Notes: generated by a model not told the origin, from the letters alone. Shown: positions 20,831-30,432, counted from the first letter of the stretch. The stretch is DNA of 64,000 nt from Aristolochia californica (GCA_029961685.1 JARWKL010000010.1:7461931-7525930); one strand, 5' to 3'. Numbers and translations are program-made.

Positions 20831-21181
20831 CTTTTACTTCTCCGATGCTTTGGAACCATCTTCTAGAGGAGACCTTAGGGACCTTTTTCTTTTTGTTGGG
20901 GGTATTGTCTTGGATGACAAGAAAGACCTAAGGAATATGGCAGAAGTGCTTGCTTCTGCATGTGCATTTTTGCATGTGATTGTACAGTCAATGAGTGATT
21001 CATGAACTAGGAGTACACTATAAACGACTTCAGAATTGTGATAGATATACGAATCAACTTGTACCTAGGATGCAGAATTGTGATATTAAAGAAGAAATTT
21101 ACATGCGACAACCACTTGGGTATGTGGTTGAGGGGGAGTCCGTATGCCACCTTAAAAAATTTCTATATGGTCTAAAACAGT
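20831..21181 (+). pseudogene. Copia reverse transcriptase, N-terminal piece before an insertion
   Basis: From about 21070 the text reads IKEEIYMRQPLGYVVEGE then CHLKKFLYGLKQ, the well-conserved copia segment before the catalytic region. The polymerase resumes at 25937 after the inserted element, completing the LKQSP context. The first 160 bases (20831-20990) after the LTR are not recognised: no primer-binding site follows the LTR, so the gag and protease regions are missing. Confidence 0.8.
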
Positions 21182-21493
21182 TGTTATGCACGCAATAATA
21201 TTATTATATTAATTATTTTTCTTTAATTTACTTTATTTTATTTCAGTTTTATGCCACAAGGGCATTTTTGGAATATTTTATCTTAAACCTTAAAAGGGTG
21301 AATCCTATTTAAGGGGTAAAAAGGCAAACATTGATTTTAGGTTAAATTTAGGTTAAACTGGTCTGGAGCTCTCCTTCGAGTTCTAGGGTTTTTAAGTTTC
21401 TCTTTGGCTTGATCTTAGTTTTCCTCTCCATGCCTTCCTATAATTCCACGTGAGTTCCCTACATTAACCCATGACAGATCCGGGACTGTAATA
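21182..21493 (+). repeat. 5' LTR of the gene-carrying element
   Basis: Aligns with 25581-25931; lacks about 40 bp present there (the second GGTATTTTTGTAATATTTT unit). Promoter box CTATTTAAGGGG at 21306. Confidence 0.88.
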
Positions 21494-21507
21494 ATTGGTA
21501 TCAAAGC

Positions 21508-22330
21508 GGGAACACAATGGGTTATTCTCTATCCCAAAATGAAATTATTATTCTGCACGAGGTACGCGATTCAATGGAAAAAGTATGCAAAGAAATAGGA
21601 GCAATACGAGCATGGTATGAATCTTCCATTGAACGTTCGGCAAAGGGAGCCACATGTTACCGCATAAAAGGTGATACGACCTGAAATCTCCGAGCAAGAC
21701 GTAAACACAAAAGGAAAAGCGGTAGAAGTTATCTCGTACGGGAAAACAGACCGCAGGCCAGAAAAATTAAAAAAATATATCATGTTTACCGGCTGAAGTC
21801 CCTGCGGAAGATTTGGGTGCGACCTGAAATCCAGACGGGCAAAAAGGCCGTGCTTAAGAAAATTTCAAGATTTCCGCACAAGGAAATCCAAAGCCGAACA
21901 ACGGCTATGAAGATTTGGGGAAATCGGCGACGGAGCGGTAAGGGTTGATTTGGGTTCGACCTAAAAAAATCACTCCCGGCCAGCAGAATGTCTTCCAGAA
22001 CTGCAGATGAAAAAATCCCTCTCCGACTTTGTCCCGACGAATCAGTTCGGCCGCCCCTCTACTATCTCAAAAAATATACAAGTAGCCAAGCCACAAAGGG
22101 CTGCTATTCATCACCGAAAACTAAGGAAGAGGCTCCGTAGGCGCCGTCGGAAACAACTCCAATGGGATTTGGCTTCCGACCGACAGCTATTACACTCATT
22201 CTACCTCTCGGCAAACCAGCGGGAGCCCATTTTCCACAGATATTGGGGTAAGTGTCTGCGACCTACTAACTTCATTCAATCTTATGGGAATATGGGGAAA
22301 TTGTTCTTCCATCTTTCGGGAATTTTCAAT
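21508..22330 (+). other. Leader region of family A with a short decayed gag-like start
   Basis: Near 21540-21640 the text reads LHEVRDSMEKVCKEIG then IRAWYESSIERSAKG, which recurs in the small element at 27308-29251 (LDEVYDLMEKVCKDMGEIC, minus). A basic stretch RKRLRRRRRKQLQWD (about 22120-22170) recurs in the element at 17975-19367. These shared blocks lie downstream of the primer-binding site, where gag would start, but have no zinc knuckle or capsid domain that I can see. Confidence 0.55.
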
Positions 22331-22340
22331 GGGCTAATGT

Positions 22341-22717
22341 TTGCCGTCGGGGAAAGGGAATGTTGGAAGGGACGTGATTGAAATTCCTGCACATTTCAGA
22401 CAAGTAGTAGAGAAACAGTGCACATTGCATGAAATTCCGACTGGTGTGTATGACTTCCGAGAGGAAATTTTTTTGGGGATGTTGGGAAGGATAGAAATAT
22501 TTGTTTGGATGCTGTTTTATCTTTCTATTGACATGAACAACAACAGTGTGAATGTTCCGTATCATTTTGGCAACCTTGTGTTTAATCTTTTGGATGATTT
22601 GTATGCGGCTCGACCACTGTTTGTCAAAATTCTTCACCCAGGTGTGACTTTTGGTGATGAAGTTTGTTGGGTATTCAGGGCAGGGTTGCACTTGCATTTT
22701 TTTATCGTGGAATTGCA
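22341..22717 (+). other. Unrecognised open stretch upstream of the ATCase piece
   Basis: A frame open from 22341 encodes EIPAHFRQVVEKQCTLHEIP then IEIFVWMLFYLSIDMNNN and LVFNLLDDLYAARPLFVK. It looks like real protein sequence rather than a shadow frame, and may be part of another captured gene, but I cannot assign it. Confidence 0.4.
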
Positions 22718-23184
22718 AGCGATGCTGCCAGAAGAGCTGCATCAACAGCAGGAAGTCCTGTTATTAAGGCTGGGGATGGTTCAAGCCAGCACCCTACACA
22801 GGCTTTGTTGGAGGTGTATACGATTGGAAGAGAGATAGGCAAAGTGGATGGCATTCGTGTTGCATTAGTGGGAGATCTGGCAAATGGCAGAACTGTTCAC
22901 TCATTAGCTTATCTACTCGGGAAGTACCGTGATACGAAATTCTACTTTTTGGATCCTGATGTAGTAAAGATGAATGATGATATCAAGGAATACCTGAAAT
23001 CTAGGGGGATAGAGTGGGAAGAAAGCACAGATCTGATGGAAATGGTGGCTAAATATGATGTAATATGTACAACATGTATTCACCGTGAGAGATTTGGTGC
23101 AAGGATTGATCTTTACAAAGAAGTTCATGGGAAGTACATAGTGGACCGTACCATGTTGAATGGATTGCAGAAACATGCTGTAAT
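22718..23184 (+). pseudogene. PYRB: Captured aspartate carbamoyltransferase fragment (PYRB)
   Basis: The frame reads [20 protein letters not shown], then [39 protein letters not shown] and [15 protein letters not shown]. This is the aspartate-binding half of plant ATCase, the plastid enzyme that makes carbamoyl aspartate in pyrimidine synthesis. The HPTQALLD motif is nearly intact (Asp to Glu), while some conserved positions are changed (SSQHP for [15 protein letters not shown] for TRIQRERFG). The carbamoyl-phosphate-binding half, transit peptide and extreme C-terminus are absent. It belongs to one 360-residue open frame (22664-23746) that continues into AASDH-like sequence. A working enzyme is not expected. 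Confidence 0.9.
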
Positions 23185-23309
23185 TAATGCTGCTTGTGGG
23201 GTATTTAATGGTTTAACCACTGGCACTCATTTTGCCTTGGATCCAAAATTTCAAAATGAACATATCTCAACAGAGGCTTCTGGGCTAACTCCTATGCCTG
23301 GTGTTCCAG

Positions 23310-24810
23310 GCATTGTGGGCATATATATGTTTCCTTCTATTGAGTTCATATTTGCTGTGCTAGCTGTTTTAAGCTGTGGGGAAGCATTCTTGCCTCTGGA
23401 TCCTTTCTGGCCAATGGAAAAAGTTCTATCTATTATTTCTTTCTCAAAAATTCGGCTTATCATCAAGCGTTCTCATCTATGTGATAGAAATCCTTGTGAA
23501 GGCAGCAAGCAGAGAATGTTTTGTTATGTGATGTACACATCTGGGTCAACTGGAGAGCCTAAGGGTGTCTGCGGCACAGAGGAGGGTATCTTGAATCGCT
23601 TTTGTTGGATGCAAAGCTTATTTCCGTTGCATGAAGGGAGATTTTACTTTTCAAGACATCGATCAATCTTATTGACCATCTGCGCGAGTTTTTCAGTGCA
23701 CTGCTATCTGGTATTCTTCTTGTACTACCTCCTCATGAGGAGTTGAACGAAAACACATTTTGTCTGGTTGACTTTCTCAAGGCATATGGTGTCTCGAGGC
23801 TGACAACTATTCCATCACTTATGAAAGCTATTGTTCCTGTCCTGCAAAGGCCATCACATATGCGAGTTCAGAAATTGTTACAAGTATTCATTCTGAGTGG
23901 GGAAGTTTTACATGTGTCACTCTGGCAAAGCCTTAACCTATTATTTCCCAGAACTTCTATCCTGAACTTGTATGGAAGTACTGAGGTGTCTGGTGATTGC
24001 TTATATTTTGTTTGCAAATATTTGTCTCAGATTTTAGAGTCTAACAAACTAAACAGAGTGCCACTTGGGTTGCCAATTTCAAACTGTGACATATTACTTA
24101 TTGGTGACTCAGACATGCCTGATGTTGGTGAATTACATGTTGGAGGTTTCTGCATATCTGTAAGTTACTTGCATTATCCTGTTCATTTATTTTCAAAATC
24201 TTCAGATTATGTGACTTTGAATATAGACAGTGGTGTTCCTCATACACCTGCTAAGGATCTTGGTCCCAAAATATTCTATAGGACTGGGGATTTAGCAAGA
24301 AAGTTAAAGAGTAGCGACTTTATCTTTCTGGGTAGGTTAGATCGGATAATCAAAGTTAATGGACAGCGTGTTGCTTTGGAGGAGATTGAAAGTGTTCTAT
24401 GCAGACATACTGATGTGGTTGATGCTGTTGTAGTTGGTTTTTGAAGAAATCAAGGAGACTTCACTCTTCTGGTGGCTTTCCTTGTGATGAGTCGGAAGGA
24501 TAAGTTCTGTAAAGAACATTGCTATCATGATGATAGCATTTCTGCATGTGAAGGATTGGGTTTGGCCATCAAAAATTGGTTGGTCCAGAAGTTACAACCA
24601 GTAATGATTCCAAGTTGATACTTCTCATTGGATTCATTACCTATTTCTATGTCAGGAAAAATAGACTACAGTTTGCTGGAAAGTTCTACATTTGGCTTGA
24701 AACGTTCCAGAAGTTTGCTGGAAAGTTCTACATTTGGCTTGAAACGTTCCAGAGATGAAATTGATAGCAAAGATAATCCTGAAAATTTCCACCGCAAACA
24801 GTGTTGTTGT
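23310..24810 (+). pseudogene. Captured acyl-activating enzyme (AASDH/AAE19-like) adenylation-domain fragment
   Basis: The text runs [39 protein letters not shown] (the ATP-binding P-loop-like A3 motif), NLYGSTEVSGDCLYF (A5), FYRTGDLARKL (A7), FLGRLDRIIKVNGQR then ALEEIES (A8), and after a break WLVQKLQPVMIPS and LPISMSGKIDYSLLESS (A10 with its Lys). This is most of an adenylation domain as found in the plant homologue of AASDH/beta-alanine-activating enzyme, a host protein that would continue into a carrier domain and beta-propeller. Frame changes occur near 23680 and 24440. Coding runs without clear introns for more than 1 kb, which favours capture from spliced mRNA. The carrier and propeller parts are absent. 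Confidence 0.9.
24672..24755 (+). repeat. 42-bp in-frame tandem duplication in the captured adenylation gene
   Basis: The unit starting TTTGCTGGAAAGTTCTAC at 24672 is repeated from 24714, giving LLESSTFGLKRSR twice. It falls right after the A10 Lys motif. Forty-two bases keep the frame. Confidence 0.9.
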
Positions 24811-24855
24811 GCCAAGGACACCATGCTGCCAAACTGCTAAGGACACAGTGCTGCT

Positions 24856-25296
24856 ATGGCAGTGCAGAACTCAATACTGCCCGACGACCACGCACACAGT
24901 GATGTAGTGACAGTGCTGAATGAAGGAGGTGTGGTTCATGCTGGACACCTAAATAACTCTTTGGCTGTTCTCTCCCATAACCAAGCTGCTGTAACAATTA
25001 CATCATTGGCGGCAAAGATCATTGACACTAAAATTCAAGGGGACAAGAATGTTGGGTTTTTTGTGGATGATGGCTGTTTTCAAAATGCATTTGTGTCCGA
25101 CCGGGCTACGCGATGGATGGGTGTCAAGAAGGATGTCACACTCACTGCTGGTAACTCGAGCCGAGTAGGTGCTGGTGCTTGTGCAATCCTTTTTATGAGA
25201 ATTTCAATTGCAGTGCTGACGGTATTACCATTTCTGGGTGTATTTTGCAATTTTGTTTTTGTTGCTGTGGACCCTTGTTCAAGGGGCATGCATTGA
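24856..25296 (+). other. Unrecognised 146-residue open frame near the 3' end of the gene-carrying element
   Basis: The frame encodes AVQNSILPDDHAHSDVVTVL, then LSHNQAAVTITSLAAKIIDT and FVDDGCFQNAFVSDRATRW. Composition is normal for a protein, and I know no family with this text. It begins soon after the AASDH-like fragment, so it may be a third captured host fragment. Alternatively it is element leader or spacer sequence. Confidence 0.4.
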
Positions 25297-25429
25297 TCAA
25301 CCGGTTGCAATTTTGGCTGCGGTGAAAGCGCTGTTTGAGGAAGTCCTTCCTGCATTCCAGATCATGGTGCTTTACCGTCTTGGGGTGTGCTACCGCAAGT
25401 AATGATGAGACAGTGTCCAAAAAAAAAAA

Positions 25430-25580
25430 AAAATTTGCTGCTCTGGTTGGATGCTCTAGTTTTGTCTTCCAACGGGCTGCCATAGATACCGCGGTTGACA
25501 CGTGAGATTGGAGGGAGACGTTGGCATACAGACCCTACTTTTGAGTTTGAGGGCAAGCTCATTCTTCCAGGGGGGTGTAA
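25430..25580 (+). other. Remnant of chromovirus pol C-terminus plus polypurine tract
   Basis: Just before the 3' LTR the text reads IDTAVDT, DWRETLAYRPYFEFEGKLIL and a purine tract. It corresponds to the last residues of gypsy pol in this same window (DATAATWEDVETFRRAYP then TFKLEEKFFLQGG at about 56750-56850). The same remnant precedes the 3' LTR of the element at 41505-45398. It shows that family A derives from a Ty3/gypsy chromovirus. Confidence 0.7.
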
Positions 25581-25931
25581 TGTTATGCACGCAATAACAT
25601 TATTATTTTAATTATTTTTCTTTAATTTACTTTATTTTATTTCAGTTTTAGGCCACAGGGGCATTTTTGGAATATTTCATTTATAGGGGTATTTTTGTAA
25701 TATTTTATCTTAAACCCTAAAAGGGTGAACTATATTTATGGGGTAAGAGTAATGAGAAAGGCAATCATTGATTTTAGGTTACTTTTAGGTTAAACAGGCT
25801 TGGAGCTCACCTTACGAGTTCTAGGGTTTTCAAGCTTCTCTTTGGCTTGATCTTCGTCTCCCTCGCCATGCCTTCCTACGATTCCACGTTGGTTCCCTAC
25901 AATAACTCGTGGCAAATCTGGGACCGTAACA
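25581..25931 (+). repeat. 3' LTR of the gene-carrying element
   Basis: Starts TGTTATGCACGC after a purine tract and ends GGACCGTAACA. Length 351 bp; followed by the GCAGT target-site copy. Confidence 0.9.
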
Positions 25932-25936
25932 GCAGT

Positions 25937-26986
25937 CCCCCCGAGCATAGTTAGAGAAATTTAGTAAAGCCATCATACGACTCGGCTTTCACAGATGCTC
26001 TGTAGATCACTCATTATTTATTGAAAATACACAGAGAGGTAAGGTGATTCTGGTTGTATATGTTGATGATATTATTTTAACTGGGAGTGATTCTGAGAGC
26101 TTTAAGAAAACAAAGGAGAAAATATATGTTGAATTCAAGATGAAAGATCTTGGACTTCTCAAATATTTTTTGGGTATTGAAGTATTACAATCCAGACATG
26201 AAATTGTACTATCTCAAAGGAAGTATGCCCTTGATCTACTAGAAAAGACAGGAATTATGGGATGCAAACCAGTAAACACTCCTATGGATGCAAATACAAA
26301 ATTATGTGGAGGCATTGGAGAAGATGTAAATATTGGGAAATATCAAAGACTAGTGGGACAACTTATTTACCCGTGTGTAACAAGGCCAGATATTTCATAC
26401 ACAATAAGTGTGGTAAGTCAATACATGCACAAGCCACAACTTAGTCAGTGGCAAGCACTTGAAAGAATACTACGATATTTGAAAGGAGCTCCAGGAAGGG
26501 GGCTTCTCTATAAAAACCATGGTCACTTCAACATTGAAGGATTCTCAGATGCAGATTGGGCCAGATCCCTAGATGACAAAAAATCTACTTCTGGATTTTA
26601 TACGATGGTTGGAGAGAATTTGGTTACATGGAAAAGCAAAAAGCAAAATGTAGTAGTACGGTCGAGTGCAGAAGCAGAATACAGGGTCATGGCACACATT
26701 GTTAGTTAACTCATATGGATAAGATCTCTTCTCACTGAATTGGGATTCTACAAAGAAGCTCCAATAGATCTATATTGTGTCTTCCAAGAAAGGACAAAGC
26801 ATATTGAAGTAGATTGTCATTTTATGCGAGAAAAGTTCCAAGCTAGTTTCTTATCTCTGAAGCATTTATCATCACAAAGTCAAGTTGCAGATATTTTCAC
26901 CAAGCTGGTCACTCACAAGATTATGTCTACCATATGCAGCAATCTGGGCATTTATGATGTCTTCTCACCCCCAGCTTGAGGGGGGG
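25937..26986 (+). pseudogene. Copia reverse transcriptase (C-terminal half) and RNase H, nearly intact
   Basis: After the target-site copy the copia polymerase resumes. It shows VVYVDDIILTGSDSES with the intact catalytic pair, LGLLKYFLGIEVLQSRHEIV, LSQRKYALDLLEKTG, VGQLIYPCVTRPDISYTI, the RNase H landmarks GFSDADWARSLDDKKSTSGF and VRSSAEAEYRVMAH, a stop at 26707, then RTKHIEVDCHFMREKFQ and ADIFTKLVTHKI. The end CSNLGIYDVFSPPA is followed by a purine tract and the 3' LTR at 26987. Only one stop mars this part, so this copia element is fairly young apart from the nested insertions. Confidence 0.9.
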
Positions 26987-27307
26987 TGTTACAATGTGGG
27001 ACCCACCATGGTACTCGAGCTGGTGGGACCCACAATGAGGACGTGAGACACTAAGAAGAGTCCTCACCCAATGTTATGGTCTCTGACCATGGATCGAGTG
27101 ACTCTATGGAGGGAGAGGTTGTTATGGTCCCGGGTCATAGATCGAGTAACACGACGTGGAATTTGTGAATCCAACACTAGTACTGAGTTGTTGGACTCAG
27201 AAAGAGGGTTAAAGATCCCTTCTTTGACTGGTCTTCCACACGTGATCAGTCCCCCTTTTTATGAATCCACTCTAGTGCTAAAGTTATAGCTAGAATTGAA
27301 TTAATTC

Positions 27308-27706
27308 TGTTACGGTCTCGGATATGACACAAGGATTCTTTGGGAGGATCTGTAATCTGCCACGGGTTATGGGTCTTCCAAGCATTACCGTAGGGGTAGT
27401 AGGAAGACATGGGGAAGACGAAGATCAATGAAGGATAAAAAAATACGTGGGTTTTTGAGCAAAACCCTAACCTCGGATCTCACCTCTTTACACTAGATTT
27501 AAGCTAATTCTTAATACTTCAATGCTTTCCTTTCTCGTTACTCATACCACTTAAATAGGGTTCACCCTGTTAGGGTTTAAGATAAAATATTACAAAAATA
27601 CCCCTATAAATAAAATATTCCAAAAATACCCATGTGGCCTAAAACTGAAATAAATAAAGTAAATTAAAGAAAAAACTAAAATAATAATGTTATTGCGTGC
27701 ATAATA
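27308..27706 (-). repeat. 3' LTR of the small family-A element
   Basis: Matches 28852-29251. In element orientation its TG start has become TA. Confidence 0.88.
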
Positions 27707-28851
27707 TTACACTTCCCTTGGAAGACGAGCTTGTCCTCAAGCTCAGAAGTAGTGTTTGTATGCCGACGTCTCCACCAGAGCCGAAGTAGCATCCGCGATA
27801 GCGATGACCCCCCCATTAGACACCCAATTTTTTTTATTTTTTTATTTTTTTTTTGGCTCGGTCCGAGTTAACCTGGGATGACTCGGTTCAAGAATCCTGG
27901 TCGCTGATGAAATTTTCCTAACTTAGGAAAATTTGAATTGGACCCATCTTCTTCCTTCGGCGAAAATTTCGCCGACGATTCTTCAAAAATAGGAATTCGG
28001 CCTTATCCTCCAGCCGATCCCCAACATAGAGGCCGTCGGTAAGTGCGGAAATCTTGTCGACAATTTCTCCTTCCCTCAGGGCGCCGACGAAGGCGGGCGA
28101 CGATCGTCTTCCCTCCACACGGCTCCGAATAGGGCAAAAATTTCACCGACGGGTCTTCGAAAATCGGAACCCTACCGTATCCTCCTGCTGATCCCGAGCA
28201 TAACGGTCGTCAGTAAGTGCGGAAACCTTGTCGACAACTGCTCCTTCCCTTAGGCCACCGACGAAGGCGTGCGATAGTCGTCTTCCGTCCACACGGCCCC
28301 GAACAGGGCAGAAATTTTGCCGACGGGTCTTCGGAGTTGAGGTCGCCCCCAAATCGTCCAGTGCTGATGATTTCGGAGTTGATATCAATTTCAAATTCAG
28401 GAGTTCAGGGTCTTGCTCGTCAAATTTCCATGATTCGGAAATTAATTTTGACGGGGCCATCGCTGGAGTTTTCTGCTTGGAGTTTTCCCATTCCCGATTT
28501 TCTGACGAAGGGTATGCTGAATACCTTTTCGTTTTTGGAATTTCTGAATCCCAAAATTTGGAGGTCGCCGCCGCCGGAGATACAGAGAGGTCTTTGATTG
28601 CTTGCTTCTCGTGCTTGTCCGAGCCAGTGTCGACGGTGGCAGCCCTCTTAATTGTAGTAACTTCAATTACAGCAATTCAATGGGAATTGTAGAAATTTCA
28701 ATTGCAGCAAGTTCAATGGAAGATTCATACGATGCACATATTTCTCCCATATCTTTGCATACTTTTTCCATTAAATCGTATACCTCGTCCAGATTAATCC
28801 ATCCTTTTGGGGAAAATGAATAGCCCGTTGTGTTCCTGCTCTGATACCAGT
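27707..28851 (-). other. Internal region of the small family-A element
   Basis: Read on the minus strand from the primer-binding site, the interior starts with a gag-like leader (INLDEVYDLMEKVCKDM, YESSIELAAIEIS), then SKLISESWKFDEQDPELL and ALDDLGATSTP, shared with 18560-18880. An imperfect repeat of about 190 bp occurs (27950-28110 and 28138-28300: CCGTCGGTAAGTGCGGAAA against CGTCAGTAAGTGCGGAAACC). No domain for capsid, protease or polymerase is present. Confidence 0.6.
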
Positions 28852-29251
28852 TGTTACGGTCCCGGATCTGACACAAGAATTTTTTGGGAGGATTTGCAAT
28901 CTGCCACGGGTTACGGGTCTTCCAAGCATTACTATAGGGGTAGTAGGAAGACATGGGGAAGACGAAGATCAATGGAGGATGAAAGAATACGTGGGTTTTT
29001 AAGGAAAACCCTAACCTCGAATCTCACCTCTTTACACTAGATTTAACCTAATTCTTAATACTTCAATGCTTTCCTTTCTCATTACTCATACCCCTTAATT
29101 AGGGTTCACCCTGTTAGGGTTTAAGATAAATTATTACAAAAATACCCCTATAAATAAAATATTCCAAAACATAACCCTGTGGCCTAAAACTGAAATAAAT
29201 AAAGTAAATTAAAGAAAACACTAAAATAATAATGTTATTACGTGCATAACA
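28852..29251 (-). repeat. 5' LTR of the small family-A element
   Basis: Adjoins the primer-binding site at 28838-28849 and ends at 29251 before the AATTC target-site copy. Confidence 0.9.
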
Positions 29252-29256
29252 AATTC

Positions 29257-29956
29257 ACGTGGAGAAAGAACTGGAAGAGATACCTTTTGTTGCTCACGAA
29301 AATTAGGGTTTCAACCCTGGTTTGGTTGCTACTCGTGCTAGGATTGAAGTCCTAGCTTATGGGTAGCCCTTGGCTCACCTTGGTGGACGTTGCTGCTATG
29401 TTTTCGTGATGCCTCCAAGCTATGAAGAGATGCACCAGTCCTTCACGTGGAAGAACCAGGAAAACCTTCCCTTTTCTGCTCGTCAAGAGGGTTAGAACCC
29501 TTGCTTGCAATTGACGCTGATAAGGAGGGAAGACCCTCTCTTTGGGCTCGGAAAAGGGGCAAAAAGCTCCTCTTCCAGCGATGGATGATGGAGGATGAAG
29601 GTGGATGAAGATGGATGGCAATGGAGGGTGAAGGATACGTTGGATTTTTGGAGTAAACTCTAAACTCGAGATCAAGAGGTGATCTCAGCCTGTTTACATA
29701 GGTTATTCTAAACTCTCAAAGTTTGCCTCTTTCATTCATTCTTTCCCTTTAAATAGATCACATCATGGAGTTTTAGGGTTAGGGTTACAATAATTCCCAT
29801 AATGCCCCTACATATAAAAGTAATTAGAAATAAATCCTACTTAAAACAATATAAGAAATAAATCCTAATCAAAGTAAAATAAGAAATAAATCCTATTGAG
29901 TGAGTTGTTGTTGCCTCCTTCGTTGTGTGACTCAGTGTGCTATTGAGTCCACAACA
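29257..29956 (-). repeat. Remainder of the 3' LTR of gypsy element D
   Basis: Continues the LTR begun at 27120-27307 and matches 34520-35220. It contains TTTAGGGTTAGGG at about 29772 and a GAGATC..GATCTC stem-loop at 29668-29686. Confidence 0.9.
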
Positions 29957-30432
29957 TTTGCCTCCCCCCGGAGAAAGAGTTTGTCCTCAACCTCAAAAGC
30001 TGGGTAGACTTGTTTGAAGATGTCCACACGTTCCCATGTTGTAGCGTCGGGGTCAGTGTCCGTCCATTGAATGAGAATCTCCCAATGGTCATCGGTCAGC
30101 CGAGAGCGTAACACCGCAGCAGGGGTAAGAATAACCTCACCATTATCAACCGGTGGTAGGAATGGAGTGGATATAGGCGGTGCCCAAAAATATGGCTTCA
30201 AAAGAGAGACTTGAAACACATCATGATGTTTGGCCATGTCCGATAATTTGAGTTGATAGGCGACTGGTCCCACGTGCCGAAGAATGGGGAACGACCCAAA
30301 AAATCTGGGAGAGAGCTTATGTCGTGGAGGTTCTGCAAGAGACTGCTGGCGGTAGGGCTGGAGCCGTAGCCACACATAATCCCCAACCTCAAAAGAGACC
30401 TCACGGTGGCCTTTGTCGTAGACATCCTTCAT
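29957..30432 (-). pseudogene. Element D integrase C-terminus with chromodomain-like tail
   Basis: The stretch reads DVYDKGHREVSFEVGDYVWL, LSPRFFGSFPILRHVGPVAY, HDVFQVSLLKPYF and then a chromo-like part ending ILIQWTDTDPDATTWERVDI and FEVEDKLFLRGE. In chromoviruses this tail binds modified histones and steers insertion. The purine tract overlaps the end of the coding region. Confidence 0.85.

Larger units (their letters stand above)
21182..25931 (+). mobile_element. Non-autonomous LTR element (family A) with captured ATCase and AASDH-like sequences
   Basis: LTRs at 21182-21493 and 25581-25931 both start TGTTATGCACGCAATAA and end GTAACA or GTAATA. The flanks ACAGT (21177-21181) and GCAGT (25932-25936) form a 5-bp target-site duplication with one change; the target is the reverse transcriptase of a family-B copia. 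A primer-binding site TGGTATCAAAGC is at 21496-21507, and a purine tract CCAGGGGGGTG precedes the 3' LTR. There is no gag, integrase or polymerase. Instead the interior holds a family leader, an aspartate-carbamoyltransferase piece and a large AASDH-type adenylation-domain piece, then an unrecognised open stretch and a remnant of a chromovirus pol C-terminus. Proteins for movement must come from an autonomous relative. Confidence 0.85.
27308..29251 (-). mobile_element. 1.94-kb non-autonomous LTR element (family A) nested in the LTR of element D
   Basis: LTRs at 27308-27706 (399 bp) and 28852-29251 (400 bp), target-site copies AATTC at 27303-27307 and 29252-29256, a primer-binding site at 28838-28849 on the minus strand, and a purine tract just right of 27706. 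The 1.1-kb interior has no enzyme domain. It holds the family leader (DEVYDLMEKVCKDMGEIC and LISTPKSSALDDLGATS on the minus strand) and the chromovirus tail remnant (ELEDKLVFQ). It looks like the empty form of the family whose larger members carry host-gene pieces. Confidence 0.9.

Noticed and set aside
20831..20990. Captured gene piece after the family-B LTR
   Set aside because: Some frames are open but short, and no family could be recognised; left as unknown.
28217..28692. Plus-strand open frames inside the small element as genes
   Set aside because: Element orientation is minus according to the primer-binding site and purine tract; the plus frames have no conserved match to the related element.
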